Origin: Teratosphaeria epicoccoides
Taxonomy: Eukaryota; Ascomycota; Dothideomycetes; Mycosphaerellales; Teratosphaeriaceae
DNA: 64,000 nt
Assembly (NCBI GenBank): GCA_021401465.1
Contig: JADDMT010000034.1
Span: forward strand, 124,001-188,000
Reading direction: 5' to 3'
Shown: positions 1 through 11,537 of the stretch, one piece after another
Layout: each line of letters begins with the position of its first letter
Position numbering within the stretch: the stretch's first letter is position 1
Made by a program: the position numbers and the translations under genes
Notes under the pieces: model-generated
What the model was told of the DNA's origin: nothing
What the model saw: only the letters and a program-made list of their open reading frames with translations
The model's database searches: none

Positions 1-3000
1 AGAAGAGGCCCTAGCGCTGAATTAGCATTCGTAATAGAGAAGTAGATCTAGACGCGGGACAGACTTACCTCCCAGGACGGGAACGCCGTAGCCTTGAATA
101 ACGTGTGCTCCAAGATGGTCTCGACACCACCAAGTGCCTGTATTACGTCCGTACGGTAGGCATTCAAGTTCCAGAGCTTGCCGTCGTGCCGCTGAGACGT
201 CCACCAGAAGGGATTGCTCTTCATGTGCTGATAGATCTTGAATTCCATTCGTGCCCGGAAACCTTTGTCAAAGGACAACGTACTTCTGTCCTTCTGGAAA
301 AGAGTATTGATACGAGGAAGACCACGGTCCCAGGAGTCTTCAAGATCCTCGAGCGTCAGGCGGCGGTTCTGCTGGTTCGCCTCCAGCCTCTTCTGAGAGT
401 ATTCGGTCCAGACACGCTGGGAGTCGATGAACTCAGCTTCCCACGGGATGATGTACCTGAATATGTTGGGAATCAGAGTCTCCTCCTCACCGCCATGTGT
501 GCCCATGCCTGCTCGGTAATGGGTAACACCAGTGTCGGTTTGCTTCGACCAGCGCTTGTCGGAAGTGGGAATGAGGATATGCGATCCCGAAATCATACCA
601 AGACCACCCAATTCTTTTGGCGTGTAGAACACTGCTGGCGGGAAACGCGAAGGCATTTTTGAGTTCAAACCGATTTTGACACGAGTTTGAATTTTTGTCT
701 CGCACTTCACGATGGTGTCCAGTAAGCTGACAGTAGCCACGGCAGCTTCACGGTAGTAGGTGAAAAGCGCGATGAGCGTCGTGTTCCATTTGTTGGCGAT
801 CTTTGTGAAGGTTGTGCTGCCGCTCGACATAAGGATTTGACGGATACGGTTATTGAATTTAGCAATGTCCTCTTCGGTGACTTGCAGGAAAGCATGAGCG
901 GTCCGCTCTTTTGTTGCATTATCCACGAGTGCCCAGACAGAGTCCTTGGTTGGGAACTCATCGTTCAAGTTGCGGATCTTGGGCAGGATTCGGACTTCAA
1001 AGCCGTTCATGCTGAACAGCAAGTTCGGGTTGTCCCGCGAGTAGACAGACGCAAAGGTATCATCCCACTCGATCGTAGTAAGAGACCGTGGCAGACGATT
1101 TTTCATATCCCAGAAGACTGCACGACCAAGATTGACATCGTGGCGCATGAGCCTCATTCGACTGTCACGAGGCCAGCACTTCTTGTTCCTGTAGCCAATG
1201 ACGTTCTCGAAGTTGGGATCCGGCTGCTCTGTTAAGAAGCGCTGGATTAAGTCACGGCTCTCTTCGGCCGTGAAACGAAGGAAGATCCAGATCTTGTCAA
1301 CATACCGGGTGTACAATCTGATTGGATGCCTTGACTCCGTCTCGCGGTTACGGAACTGCAGGAAGTCATTTGGCGCGTTTGGAGGGCCGGCCATATCAGT
1401 TGCACGCTGGAGGCCGAGCAACAGCAGGTCGATGATCAGACCATAGTATTGGAAGACAAACCCAGAAAATTGTAGGCCACGAATCATACCGTAGGCATTG
1501 GTGTGATTCATGTCCTTGTAGTTGAGCTGCACATTGTTCTTAGAGGAGATGTAATCAGCCAGATTGTGGTCCATGATCAGACGCAGCAGGCGGTTGAGCA
1601 AGGTAATGTCGATCTTCTCGTAGACCTTGTCCAAGCGAGTCTCGAGCATGACGTTGCACTCGCCCTCATCGACAGACCAGACGTTGGACAGATTGTTGAT
1701 TCCTTGTGCCCACTTGTACGTCAGAAGAGGCGGTACTTCGGAGTCAGAAGGCTTAATCCAGGCTGGGAATAATCTCCTCTGATCCGCCTGATACCAGAGG
1801 TATTGATCAAGGTAGGCGTCAGTGATCTTCTCGATAGGCTCAATATCGTACACCGGGTTGATGGAGCTGTAGTTGTCGTTCATGTCTATGCCAACTTCTT
1901 TGAAAGCACGCTGCGTGAGCAAGAAACGCTTAATGCGAGCAAGCGTTGTGCCAGGCGAGTCGTAGGCCTGCTCAATGAGTGCCAACTCCTCGCGCTGAGA
2001 CTGATTGAGGCGTCCCTTGACGCTGTATGCTTCCCGCAATCGCTCCAGCGCCAAGATGAGGATCTTGGTGTCGTGCTTGTAGCTGACAGATGGAAATGGT
2101 ATTGGCTGAAACTTCCGGCTTTCCAACCAGTGGACAGCAGTGGTAAAGATAGCCACGCCCTCTTCTGTGGAGACGTAAGGACCATCCTTCAAGTAATTGT
2201 GCTGTCTCTCCTGCTCGGCCTTCAGCCATAGACGCGTGAGACGACCAAGGTTCTTCTTGGCAACCGTCTTGTCGACTGTAGCGCCACGCCTGATACGCTC
2301 ACGATTGTAGTGCGCCACACTGACCCACCAGTCTGCTTTCGACTTGACATAGCGTAGAATGATATCTTCAATAGGCTTTGGCAGACCTGGGACTTTCCAA
2401 GGAATGTTGGACTTCCAGCATCGCCAAGCCTCGCTCAAGTGCTGCAGAACAGTGTTGACTTTACTCTGCTTGATGCCTTCAGGCATCATGTCCATCAGAT
2501 CGGCCATGACTGAGGCTCGCAATTCGAGATCAAAATGCGACTCTACACGCTGCTTGGTGACAGTCTTCGCCACACCCTTGGAATGACGGCCCTCAAATTG
2601 CCTGCTGAGCAAGTTGCCGAGCCAGCGCTCGAGAAGCGGGATGATGCCACGCAGGAAGAAGAGCCAGACACGCCATGCAGGAGCCCAAAACCCGCACCCA
2701 GGACCCTTTCCGACCGGACCAGAGTTGAAACGATAGTAGATCAAGTGCTTCAAGTCCTTGCAAGAACGGATCTGGTGCATAAGCTTGTACTTGTATCGGT
2801 ACATACCCGTCAGTTGACCAACGTGATTGAAAGCATATAGGATGCCATCCGCAAGCTGGAACGCATCAATGTTGCCAAGGCGATACTGGACTTGTGCGTC
2901 GACAATGAGCTTTGTAAGGCGCAGAATCTCACGCATTAGATGGAATGCGTTGCCGAAGCGAGACTTCTTGCGCTCCTTTGTGGTGAGGGTTTTGATGGGC

Positions 3001-4682
3001 TTCAAGTTGAAGTTGTAGTCCAGATGCAAGTATGTGAGGTTCTTGCGATGGATGAGCAAGTTCAACATGTTGAAGCCCTGCCTGCATACTTGCAAACCAG
3101 CCTCAACCCAATCGATGGTCGTCTGCTGGAAGAACTTCGTGCTCTTCAAGCTCCTGCACAAATTCTGCTTGTTCTGAGCCTTGGCTGGCCTCTTGTGCAG
3201 CTCGTTAAGGACGTAATTTTTGAGCAGCTTCTGGTACGAGACCCGTACCTTGACCGGCTGGCCCTGAGGAACGTGCTCGAGGTACCACTGCTTTACGAGC
3301 GGAACGTCCTGAGCGCGCACCATCTTGCCACTGCGTCTGTCAAATGGGTACGGTGCCCACCACAATGCGATTGCAGATGCAGTGTCTTCATTGTACAGCT
3401 GTTCGTCCGCCATGAAAGGCTCGACCTCATCCGGAAGCTGAAAGCCACCCTCGAAGCCATCCTCATCTTCATCAGCTGGCTCTTCATTGTTACCCTTGCC
3501 AAAAATTTCATCCTCATGCGAAACAGTCAGGTTCTTTGGCGCGACAGATCGCGAGGAGATCGGATTGATGACTGGATCAAAGTAGAAAGCGGGTAGGGAC
3601 GGGTCTTCAGTCTTGACGTAGACGGTCTGAGGGTAGCTGTAGGTGCCGAGTCGCACACTGCGAGGCAAGCTATTGTACAGGTATGGGAAGGCGACTCGGT
3701 ACTCAGTCCGAATCGGTGCACGAAAGATGATACGGTCGATCGCGTTGAATTCGCCAAAGTCTTCGTCGTTCGGGTCGACGTCCTTGTACAGAGGCTCGAA
3801 TCGTGGACCACCTGGGATGGCCACGTTCAAGGCCTTCGCAGTGGCGAAAGCTGGAAGATCGAAAAGATGGAAATAGTTCTTGTCCACAGTATCCGACAGC
3901 AGAGGATTGCTCAACCTGTGCAATGTCGCCATCTGCGGCAGCGTGAGGTTCCACTTCTTGAAGCTTGGCCCATTTACGTGGCTGGTATCACTGAGCGGCT
4001 TGTGGTCGTAGAACCAGTCGTACACTGGCGCATCCTCCTCCTCGTCCAACTCCATCTGAATCGGCTCTAAAGGCTCAACATCCTCAATATTCTCGGACCA
4101 GGAAAGTGGAGGCTCCTCGTCGTCAAAAGGCGGAAATCGCATACGCTTGAAGTGTCGTCTGTCGCTCTTTTCCCGCCTCATGACCACCCACATGCTTGCC
4201 CATTGAGCATGAAACACCGGCTCGATGACCCTCGGTATCTCGTTGACCAAGGTCAGGCAGCCGTTGACATGGTAGAGCACTTTGACTTCTCGGGCGCTCT
4301 CCCACGGCATAGGCATATTCTCCAACAGTTTCAGGACGGCATGTGGCATGAACTTCAGAGCTCCAAGATAACTCCTCTTGTCGCTGCTGAACTTCTTTTG
4401 CGACACATCACCAATATCCTTGACAATCTTGCGCAGATGCTCTGGTGGCATATCTGCCTTCTGGGTCTCCACGAAGCCGCCTCTCCTCTTCTCGGCGAAG
4501 CGCTGCCTCTGCATTCGCAGCCATTTCTGCTTCTTTTCCTGCAGCTTCTGGTTCTCGCTATCCTTCTTTGGTGGCTTATAACCAGGCGGAGGAGGTGGCG
4601 GCGCCAACGGAAGGCCCGGGGGCGCGCCCGGCGCTGCGGATGGCTGCCATCCTGGTGGTGGCGGCGGCGGGATACCCGACAT
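1..4682 (-). CDS. PRP8: Pre-mRNA-processing-splicing factor 8 (Prp8), partial
   Basis: Core U5 snRNP protein that scaffolds the spliceosome active site in the nucleus. The ATG is at 4682. The start is the typical proline-rich MSGIPPPPPPGW, followed by a long, highly conserved Prp8 body. Exon 1 (4682-69) is 1538 uninterrupted codons and ends at FPSWE. A 58-bp phase-0 intron (68-11) has donor GTAAGT, branch-like CTAAT and acceptor CTAG. The last ten bases (10-1) read G-L-F, which is how Prp8 continues after FPSWE, so the gene runs off the left edge. Family proteins are about 2300-2400 residues, so roughly a third is missing, including most of the C-terminal RNase H-like and MPN/Jab1 parts. It is divergent to the eL34 gene. 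Identification is essentially certain; the intron is inferred from splice signals and conservation. Confidence 0.97.
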
Positions 4683-5048
4683 CGTTGCTGAGGGTGCCAG
4701 CGTTCCTCAAATTTGTTTCTGCGGCTACGGCGAGCTGCCGGCCTGTCGCGTAATATGTCAAGCCACTGTCGTGAGCGACACTCAAAAACTTCGACTAGTG
4801 CTCGAGATGTCGAGATGCGCGGTGGCCTGCGCAGATGCGTTGATCGAGTAATGTTCGCGTCTCCTTCAGATTCGAAGTGTCTGACTCGCGTGGACGCACG
4901 GCGGTCGAAACGTGCCGATGTCCCCGCCAAGAACGTGGAGCACCGAAGCACCGAACTTTGTGAATTCTCCAACACTTTAGCGACGACAACGCCAACGACA
5001 GTCTCTACGCCCGACTAGCAACTGACCCATCGCCTAAGCACCGCTACG
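4683..5048. promoter_or_regulatory. Divergent promoter gap between PRP8 and eL34
   Basis: 366 bp separate the two start codons, which point away from each other. Any core promoter and both 5' UTRs must fit here unless a regulatory element lies inside a gene. I see no clear TATA box. The short ORFs crossing it are not conserved-looking. That it is a shared promoter is inference from geometry. Confidence 0.5.
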
Positions 5049-5609
5049 ATGCCCTCCACCAGACTCACATACGTACGCGATACCCGTTGTACTCCCGGAA
5101 AAGAGGCGGTGGATGGAAGAGACGATAGTGGATGGGCATGAGATCCTGGGACAGCAAGGCAGTATTACTAACAGATGGATGTGTGCAGCGGAGACGGCAA
5201 CCGTACAACACGGTCAGCAACAAGGTCCGCGTCATCAGGACCCCCGGCGGCGAGCACAGATATCTTCACTTGAAGAAGAAAGGCACAGCACCAAAGTGCG
5301 GTGACTGCGGCAGCAAGTTGGCAGGCGTATGTCTCGCCCTTCCCTTCCGAAAGTCGAACTTGCATATAGGCATTTGCGGGCCACCGCGAAATAGATCTAT
5401 TGTGGCTGACAAATATCATATAACAGATTCCCGCGCTCCGCCCACGTGAATACGCCACCATCTCGCGGCCCAAGAAGACCGTCCAGCGTGCGTACGGCGG
5501 TTCGCGCTGCGCCAACTGCGTCAAGGACCGTGTCGTCCGCGCCTTCCTGATCGAGGAGCAGAAGATTGTCAAGAAGGTCATGCGCGAGGCCGAGAAGAAG
5601 AGGAAATAG
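5049..5609 (+). CDS. RPL34: 60S ribosomal protein eL34
   Basis: Large-subunit ribosomal protein eL34, 114 residues, in three exons: 5049-5072, 5189-5326 and 5427-5609. Exon 1 encodes only MPSTRLTY. Intron 1 (116 bp) has a textbook ACTAAC branch at about 5167 and ends CAG. Exon 2 begins RRRQPYNT and holds the paired-cysteine zinc motif CGDC; the partner cysteines (CANC) are in exon 3. Intron 2 (100 bp) starts GTATGT. The C-terminus is the lysine-rich VKKVMREAEKKRK end typical of eL34. Length and ends match the family. The small first exon with a long first intron is usual for fungal ribosomal protein genes. The splice joins restore an unbroken family match, so confidence is high. Confidence 0.95.
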
Positions 5610-6564
5610 ATGACGTTACGACTCTGTTTCTCTGATTTCTTCTGAGCGAATGGCAATGGCAAATGGGGGGCAAAAGGACTCGATGCAGTTTGCCGGAAGA
5701 TGCATTTGTTGTGCGCTGGCACGGAGAGCGGAGTAGCGGCCGACAGAAGGCTGCGAAGCGCAGAGACTATGGCGGGCTCTGTGGCTAAGGCTACTGAGAT
5801 CACGAGAGCGGTCTGAGTCTCCTAGATATCCAAGCTACTAGCCGCTCGTAACACCCGAGTCCAGACCCTACCACTCTTGAATCAACGTTTAGAACCACTT
5901 AGCCGCATCATGGCAGTGACGGTCTACTTCCTCAGATACCGCCGCTGCCCGGCCAACGTGAAGTCTCCCAGTAAGTTCTGCAAATGTCGATCAGCAGATG
6001 GAAGTGCTCTTGAGCGGAAGATGCATAAAAAAGAAGCTGCGTCTGCGCCATTCGCGCTTGCCACATTTCCGCAATAAAACGGTATCGTGCATGCCGAGTC
6101 GACTCGATGCTCAAAAAAAAAAAGAGCCGTGACTTTCAAATGGCGCTGTGTCCCTCTTCGATGGGCGATTCAACCCAGTTTCAACATAGTGCGAGTCAAG
6201 GTGTATCAACGAAAACGAGAATACTGCATGAGGACGAAGACTGGCACGAAAGGTGGCTTAATGAGAGAACGACATATGGTCACAAGCAGCATTCACAAGC
6301 CATACTCGGAAAGCGTTCTCATCGTACATTCCGGTATAGGGTATCGCTCATAACGCCACTGTCATGCCCATCGCTTGAAACGCGCTGCCCAGTAATATCC
6401 TCCGCTTAAACGCCGTACCGCACGCCCCTTCCACCTGCTCCTCACCCCAACAAGATTGCACTTCATAATCAGCCATCGTGCACAGCATCCTCCCCCAACC
6501 CACCCGCCAACACCACACTCGCACCATCCAGCACCCACCCGAGGCCCTCCTTCACGAACCCATA
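5610..6564. other. Intergenic, no gene recognised
   Basis: 955 bp between the convergent ends of eL34 and the alkaline phosphatase. It contains an A-rich run at about 6113-6123 and C-rich tracts near 6480-6560. ORFs here are short and without recognisable motifs. It probably holds the two 3' UTRs. Confidence 0.6.
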
Positions 6565-8415
6565 CTAATGCCCCGCACAAAGCTCACACTCCCCTGCCCC
6601 GAAATGCTCCTCCAGGTGCTCACTCCTCTTCCTATGATCACCCGTGTAATGCTCCAAATGGTCCTGTCCGTCCAACCTCTCCTTGTCCTCCGGCACAGTG
6701 CCCAACCACTCCACACCAGCAGTCTTGAGATGCTCCTTGAGCTCCTTAGTGACGGTCCTGACTTCGTCCTCCGCGCCTAGGAATTTGCGCAGGAAAGCGC
6801 CGACATCGGTGTTCTCGTGGTTACCTACCAAGTCGGCCGCCATAGCTGCGTCGGAGGCGTAGATGTTAACGTCGGCACCGGAGTGGCCATGCGTGGACCA
6901 ACCCGTCTGCGCGCGGCGAGAGATCATGTCTGCGAAGAGATAGGCGACGTGTTTCTGCTGTTCCCTGTGATGGATCAGAAGGTCCATCTCCTCGTCCGTG
7001 GCATCGACCACGCCGAGGCTCTCGTCGAGAAGCTTGGAAAGGAAGGTGCGCTCCTCCTCTACGGTGCCGGGTGCCTCGTCATTGGACCCGAGGTACTTGT
7101 GAAACTTCATAGAGCTGTAGGAGGCGGAGTGCGAGGCGTTCGCCAGGACGCCTGGATACCAGAGGTAGTCTGGGTAGTCGTCATGCAATTGCCGTGCTAC
7201 CGCTAAGCCGCCGGTTTCGTGGTCGGAAGTGGATACCATAAGAGTTGGAGTCTTGGAGTCGTTGATGAAGTCCAGCACAGTTGCCATAGCATTGTCGTAA
7301 GCCAGCACCTCTCTGGTCTGTGCTGCAGGGTCATTTGCATGGCCTGCGTGGTCGATCCTGGAGCCCTCAATCATGATGAAAAAGCCTTTATCTTGGTCCC
7401 TCGTCGCCGCGCTCAAAGCCTCCAATGCAGTACGGCTCATCTCGGCCAGACTTGGATATGTCTTCTCCTCGTACACCCGGTCAATCTCATACGGAAAGTC
7501 TCCGTCCGCAAACAGTCCCAGCATAGGCAGCTCTACGCTCGTACCCAGGTTGTCGAACTGCTTCCGACTATCGATGTAACTCCAGCCTAGATCCTTCGCC
7601 ACCTCCCTGACGTCCACGTCGTCCTTCCTGCTGCTCCCATCTGTGGTATTCGGTAGGAAATGTTCTCGCCCGCCTCCAAACATCAAGTCGACCACTCGTC
7701 CAAGCGGGTGCGTGGAACCAATCATCTGCAAGGCAATCTCGGCCTCCATCTCCCTCCGCCGTACATGGCTCGCAAATACCGCAGGCGTAGCATCCGTGAT
7801 CCTGGTTGTCACCACCAACCCGGTCGTATATCCCAACCGCTTCGCCGCTTCCATCACACTGCCACAAGGACTGAAATCCGGCAACACTGAGATAGCACCA
7901 TTGTAGCTCTTCTTTCCGCATGAGAAAGCCGTAGCACCAGCCGCCGAGTCCGTGACCAGGGAGTTCGTACTCCTCGTCCTGCTCTGCCCGATCAAGTGCT
8001 TATCGAGGACAAGTGTCTCATCCCAAGGCAGGGCCTCAGTGAATTGTCGCCAGCTCCTCGTCAAAGCCAGACTGGTCGGGCCCATGCCGTCACTCACCAT
8101 GAAAATCAAATTCCTCTTCCCACTGGGTATCCCGACTCCCTTCTGATCGCCTCCACCAGCAGGACTAGCTGAACCATGTTGCCACAGCACCGCCAGCACC
8201 ACCGCGACAGCGGTGGCAGCGAACGCCCAGACAAAGAGCGCCCACTCCTGCCACTTCCTAGTGACCAGTTGTGCAGAATGTGGACTGGCGCTACCTCGCT
8301 TGCCTGTGTGCTGGCCCGTCAGCAGCGCATCCTCCTCTGCCGTGCGGTCTTCGTCGCTGTTTTCAGATGCTGCACGAGGCGGTTGCGCAAGCAAAGGTGC
8401 CTCTCTCCCGCTCAT
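6565..8415 (-). CDS. PHO8: Vacuolar-type alkaline phosphatase
   Basis: Metal-dependent phosphomonoesterase of 616 residues in one exon. Residues 1-57 form a charged cytosolic tail, about 58-78 is a single membrane segment, and the rest is luminal: the type II topology of yeast Pho8. The catalytic domain starts near residue 100 with the metal-binding MVSDGMG. The phosphoserine nucleophile is Ser157 in VTDSAAGATAF. Further metal ligands appear in TSDHETGG and in THGHSGADV near the C-terminus. All active-site motifs are intact. It is expected in the vacuole membrane, recovering phosphate and dephosphorylating peptides. The gene symbol is by analogy to yeast; orthology is inferred. Confidence 0.93.
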   Translation of the reverse strand: MSGREAPLLAQPPRAASENSDEDRTAEEDALLTGQHTGKRGSASPHSAQLVTRKWQEWALFVWAFAATAVAVVLAVLWQHGSASPAGGGDQKGVGIPSGKRNLIFMVSDGMGPTSLALTRSWRQFTEALPWDETLVLDKHLIGQSRTRSTNSLVTDSAAGATAFSCGKKSYNGAISVLPDFSPCGSVMEAAKRLGYTTGLVVTTRITDATPAVFASHVRRREMEAEIALQMIGSTHPLGRVVDLMFGGGREHFLPNTTDGSSRKDDVDVREVAKDLGWSYIDSRKQFDNLGTSVELPMLGLFADGDFPYEIDRVYEEKTYPSLAEMSRTALEALSAATRDQDKGFFIMIEGSRIDHAGHANDPAAQTREVLAYDNAMATVLDFINDSKTPTLMVSTSDHETGGLAVARQLHDDYPDYLWYPGVLANASHSASYSSMKFHKYLGSNDEAPGTVEEERTFLSKLLDESLGVVDATDEEMDLLIHHREQQKHVAYLFADMISRRAQTGWSTHGHSGADVNIYASDAAMAADLVGNHENTDVGAFLRKFLGAEDEVRTVTKELKEHLKTAGVEWLGTVPEDKERLDGQDHLEHYTGDHRKRSEHLEEHFGAGECELCAGH

Positions 8416-8999
8416 GGCGGCAGCCCGTGAGGGAGGCGAATGGTAATGCTTAGGTTCGCGTTGTCGATGATTGGTGTCAGGCTGTTTGGGCGGGTGGGAA
8501 ACGCAACAAAGTCAATAAACAGGGTGAGGGGAACGTCGGAAGAAACAAAGGACGTCACAGGCAGCAGAATGAGGCAGGCCTTAGGTGTGAAATGGTATAA
8601 AGTCGTACGGAAGTACAGAAGTCTAACATTATCACATGTCGTCCGCCATCAGCCGCCAAAGCCAGCCAAGCAAGAGCCTGCGGTGCCCTATGCACCATGA
8701 GGAAATTGCGTCTTTCGAACACAAAACGGTACTATGTAAAATCTCGTCTTTCAATCCTTCGATTTTTTATCAACACAAGTGTATGCTGCATTCATTACTG
8801 GGTGTCAAAAACGACCATCCTGATCTGCCAAAATTCATGCATCATGCCAGGATTCATCAGTCGTGTTCGTCAATGTCGTGTGTCGCGTATCTTTATTCGA
8901 TCCCCAAGACCCGTTCCAATACCGTCAGCCGCAATGTATTGCCCTTCTGGCTCTATCGATGGCGAACCGCACTGCTGAAGATCATTCATCCTCATTTGC
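8416..8999. other. Intergenic, no gene recognised
   Basis: 584 bp upstream of the alkaline phosphatase and downstream of the glycine-zipper gene. Only short ORFs without motifs. Presumed phosphatase promoter plus a 3' UTR. Confidence 0.5.
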
Positions 9000-10176
9000 T
9001 CACCGTACGTTCGAGCGAGAGCGACCACCATCCCACTTCTGCATCCACTTCTCCTCCTTCTCCTCGAGCCTACCTTCTTTCTTGTCCTTCCAATCCTTAT
9101 ACTTGTTCTCCGCCAAGTTCGCTCCCAACCCGCCAATCACAGCGCCGATCAAGACGTCCCGATTCTTGTGCTTGTGTCCAAACTCTCTTCCAGCGAGGCC
9201 ACCAACCACGGCGCCTGCAAGACCGACCCCCAAACCTTGCATGGAGGTGTCGAAGGTGTTGTCCAACTTGCCACGCCAACCTTCGCCTCCGCGTTCACGA
9301 CTGCCGGAACGGGAACGCGAATAAGAACGGTCCCGGTCGTCGTAGTCGCGATCGTAGCGATCGCGTCGTCCGCGCGATCGACTGCGGCGAGAAGCATCGG
9401 TGCCGAGGTCTTGTTGTGAGCGGCGGTAAGGGGCCACAGCTCCTGCGGTGTAAGGCGCATTGTTCTCGTAGGAGCGCGTGGTGGAACTATCGAGGTTGCG
9501 ATTCCCATCGGGACGCGCAGGCTTGATGTAAGATCATGTCAGTATACATTCGATGGGCAGGAACAAGTCGCAGGCAAGTACTGACGACCAAGGCATTACT
9601 CACGCCCCGATATCGTTCCGTCTCAATGATTTCTCGATCGTATGGCGGGTGATCGTAATCATCATAGCCACGTCCGGTGCTCCTGTATCTCCTGCCATCC
9701 CTCTCATCATAGTCGCTGTCGTCGTCGTAGTATCTCGTCCTCGGCGGATTCGCGCTACGAGGCCGCGACGAAGGCGCATAACCATTTGCTTGCGACATTG
9801 GTCTGGCGCTGTCACGTCGAGCACGTTCCAGGCGAGGGTCGACGGGTCTGATGGGATCGTCGCGCTCTTTTTCGTAAGCGCCTATCACCCTTTCGCTTGC
9901 CTCGCTCTCGCGTTCAAGCGAGTCGTCCCTCTTCAGTTTGCGACGCTCAGAGATGTAGACTAGTTCGCGATCGCGCTCTCTCTCCGGCGAAGGCAGCGTG
10001 TTTCTGTGCCGGCCCGGATTGCGACTGCTGACAGTACTTCTCGGGTCGCCTTCTACGGGCGTTCCAGGGTGCGTCTGTCGCCTTCTGCCCGAAACTTTGT
10101 CGTATGCTCTATCCCAATATCTGTCTGTCAAGTGATCGACGGTGGTTGCCCCAAGTTCAACAAAGGCTTCCGACAT
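9000..10176 (-). CDS. Arginine-rich glycine-zipper protein, function unknown
   Basis: Two exons, 10176-9604 (191 codons) and 9521-9000, joined over an 82-bp intron with donor GTGAGT and acceptor AAG; predicted 364 residues. The first 260 residues are disordered and rich in Arg, Asp, Ser and Tyr, with RS and RD runs (RSRSRGRRDRYDRD). The C-terminal part carries two glycine-zipper segments, GVGLAGAVVGGLAGREFG and DVLIGAVIGGLGANLAE. They are separated by a basic HKHKNRD turn, so a hairpin of two short membrane-seeking helices is likely. A lysine/glutamate-rich tail ends in WMQKWDGGRSRS. Similar polar-plus-glycine-zipper proteins are common in fungi, without an established role. Start and intron are supported by the frame running through with no stop. 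Confidence 0.8.
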
Positions 10177-10805
10177 CAGAAAAGCTGGCAGGGCAGACCC
10201 TTATAGTATGCGCAAAGGTCGGCAAGATTCGCAGGGATATGGGTGGCGGAGTCAAGATGACGCTGAGCAAATCACCGGGCACCGGTCTCGGGCCTGGAAT
10301 GCGACTTGCCCAAAGGAGCTGAGCGTTAGAGCTTGTACAGAGTATCGGAGCCTGACCGACGTTCTGTGAGCCGTCGATACCAGGCGAACAGAGATGTGCT
10401 GAGGCCAATAGGAGGGGGTCGATGTTCAGGAGGATGACTCAAACTTCGAAAGTGAACGGGATGTCCTTGTGCCGGCCACGTCTGCGAACTTGTCACATGT
10501 GTCGTTCATGCGTGGAGTTTATTGTTGGCTGAAGAATCCATACCTAAGGTAGTTCGCGAGGCTCTACGTCATTATGAAGACCGAATCGCGCGGGGTTTGC
10601 AGTACTCAGTAGACAAGGTGGAAATGTCGCACAGATGAGGAAGGCGCCACGCGATCTCGAGAAGGCAGGATCGCATAGAGACAAAAGCGTGGCACCTTCG
10701 GCCCGTGTCATGCATAAGTCAAGATATCACATGCCGCCACCGACTCTGCCTCCTGAGCTTCACTTGCCGAGTAGTGTTGCTCAGGTGGACAGAGATCGAA
10801 CCCCT
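10177..10805. other. Intergenic, no gene recognised
   Basis: 629 bp between two minus-strand genes: promoter side of the glycine-zipper gene and 3' side of the hydrolase. ORFs here are below 120 codons with no recognisable motif. Confidence 0.5.
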
Positions 10806-11537
10806 TCACTGCAATCCAGCCGCTCTCTCTATCACCGCGGCAGTCTCCTCGGGCTGACTCAAGAATGGGCTATGTCCGCATCTCATCTCAACCACTTCAA
10901 ATCCACAAGGACTCTCTTTCTTGAGCATCCCTACTCGTGCGCGTATGCCCTCAGGATTCAAGGCCTTGTCTTCCGTGCATAGTACGTATATTGCTGGGTA
11001 CAGCTGCCATCCGGCATGCTCCGTCTTGTCTGAGAAAGCTCTGTAGGAATGCTCAACCAAATGCTTGGCGGCCTCTTGGGCCAGGTCAGGATGCACGTCG
11101 TTGTAGAAGACGGGAATCGGATCCGGCACCGAGCAGACATTCCCGTTTCTGCAACTCCAAGGCGCCAGATTGCCTCCCGCCACTGTTATGCCTGCAGTGC
11201 CTTGATCGATCACGAAGGCCATTAGGTAGACAAGTCTGCTGATCTTTTCACGCGCCGCCTGGCTGAGCTCCGCCACGGCCTCGCTGCCGGGTATGCCGGA
11301 GTAGGAATGGAAGACCGGTAGTATGCTCTCAGCTGTCTTTCCAGCCTTCTCCATGGAAAGCTTGATTTCCGCCTTGTCTTCTTGGAGGCCGATGGTTGCG
11401 GCTGCGCCATGGCCTGCTGACGGCAGTGCCGGGGTTGAAACCTGGCGGCCGGCCTCTTCGAGCCTGGCCTTCAAGAGATGCATATGCCATGGTTGGTGGT
11501 AAGCCCCATGGACCAGAATGATGTGCAGTCTCGACAT
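10806..11537 (-). CDS. Alpha/beta-hydrolase family protein
   Basis: Small single-exon alpha/beta hydrolase of 243 residues. The fold opens at once with strand and oxyanion turn IILVHGAYHQPW (residues 6-17). The nucleophile is probably Ser78 in FHSYSG, where most relatives have GHSYGG. The acid is probably the Asp in CTEDKAL, and the histidine is His222 in CGHSPFLSQPEE. So the triad appears present, with a variant elbow lacking the first glycine. The frame extends 54 codons upstream to 11699, but that extension shows no family features, so I start at 11537, next to the first beta strand. Relatives include plant MeNA/HNL-type esterases and many fungal and bacterial AB_hydrolase_6 proteins. The substrate is unknown. 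Confidence 0.8.
   Translation of the reverse strand: MSRLHIILVHGAYHQPWHMHLLKARLEEAGRQVSTPALPSAGHGAAATIGLQEDKAEIKLSMEKAGKTAESILPVFHSYSGIPGSEAVAELSQAAREKISRLVYLMAFVIDQGTAGITVAGGNLAPWSCRNGNVCSVPDPIPVFYNDVHPDLAQEAAKHLVEHSYRAFSDKTEHAGWQLYPAIYVLCTEDKALNPEGIRARVGMLKKESPCGFEVVEMRCGHSPFLSQPEETAAVIERAAGLQ

Noticed and set aside
105..4691. Several plus-strand ORFs of 130-220 codons opposite PRP8
   Set aside because: They mirror the codon pattern of PRP8 on the other strand and have no motifs; the PRP8 reading explains the DNA fully.
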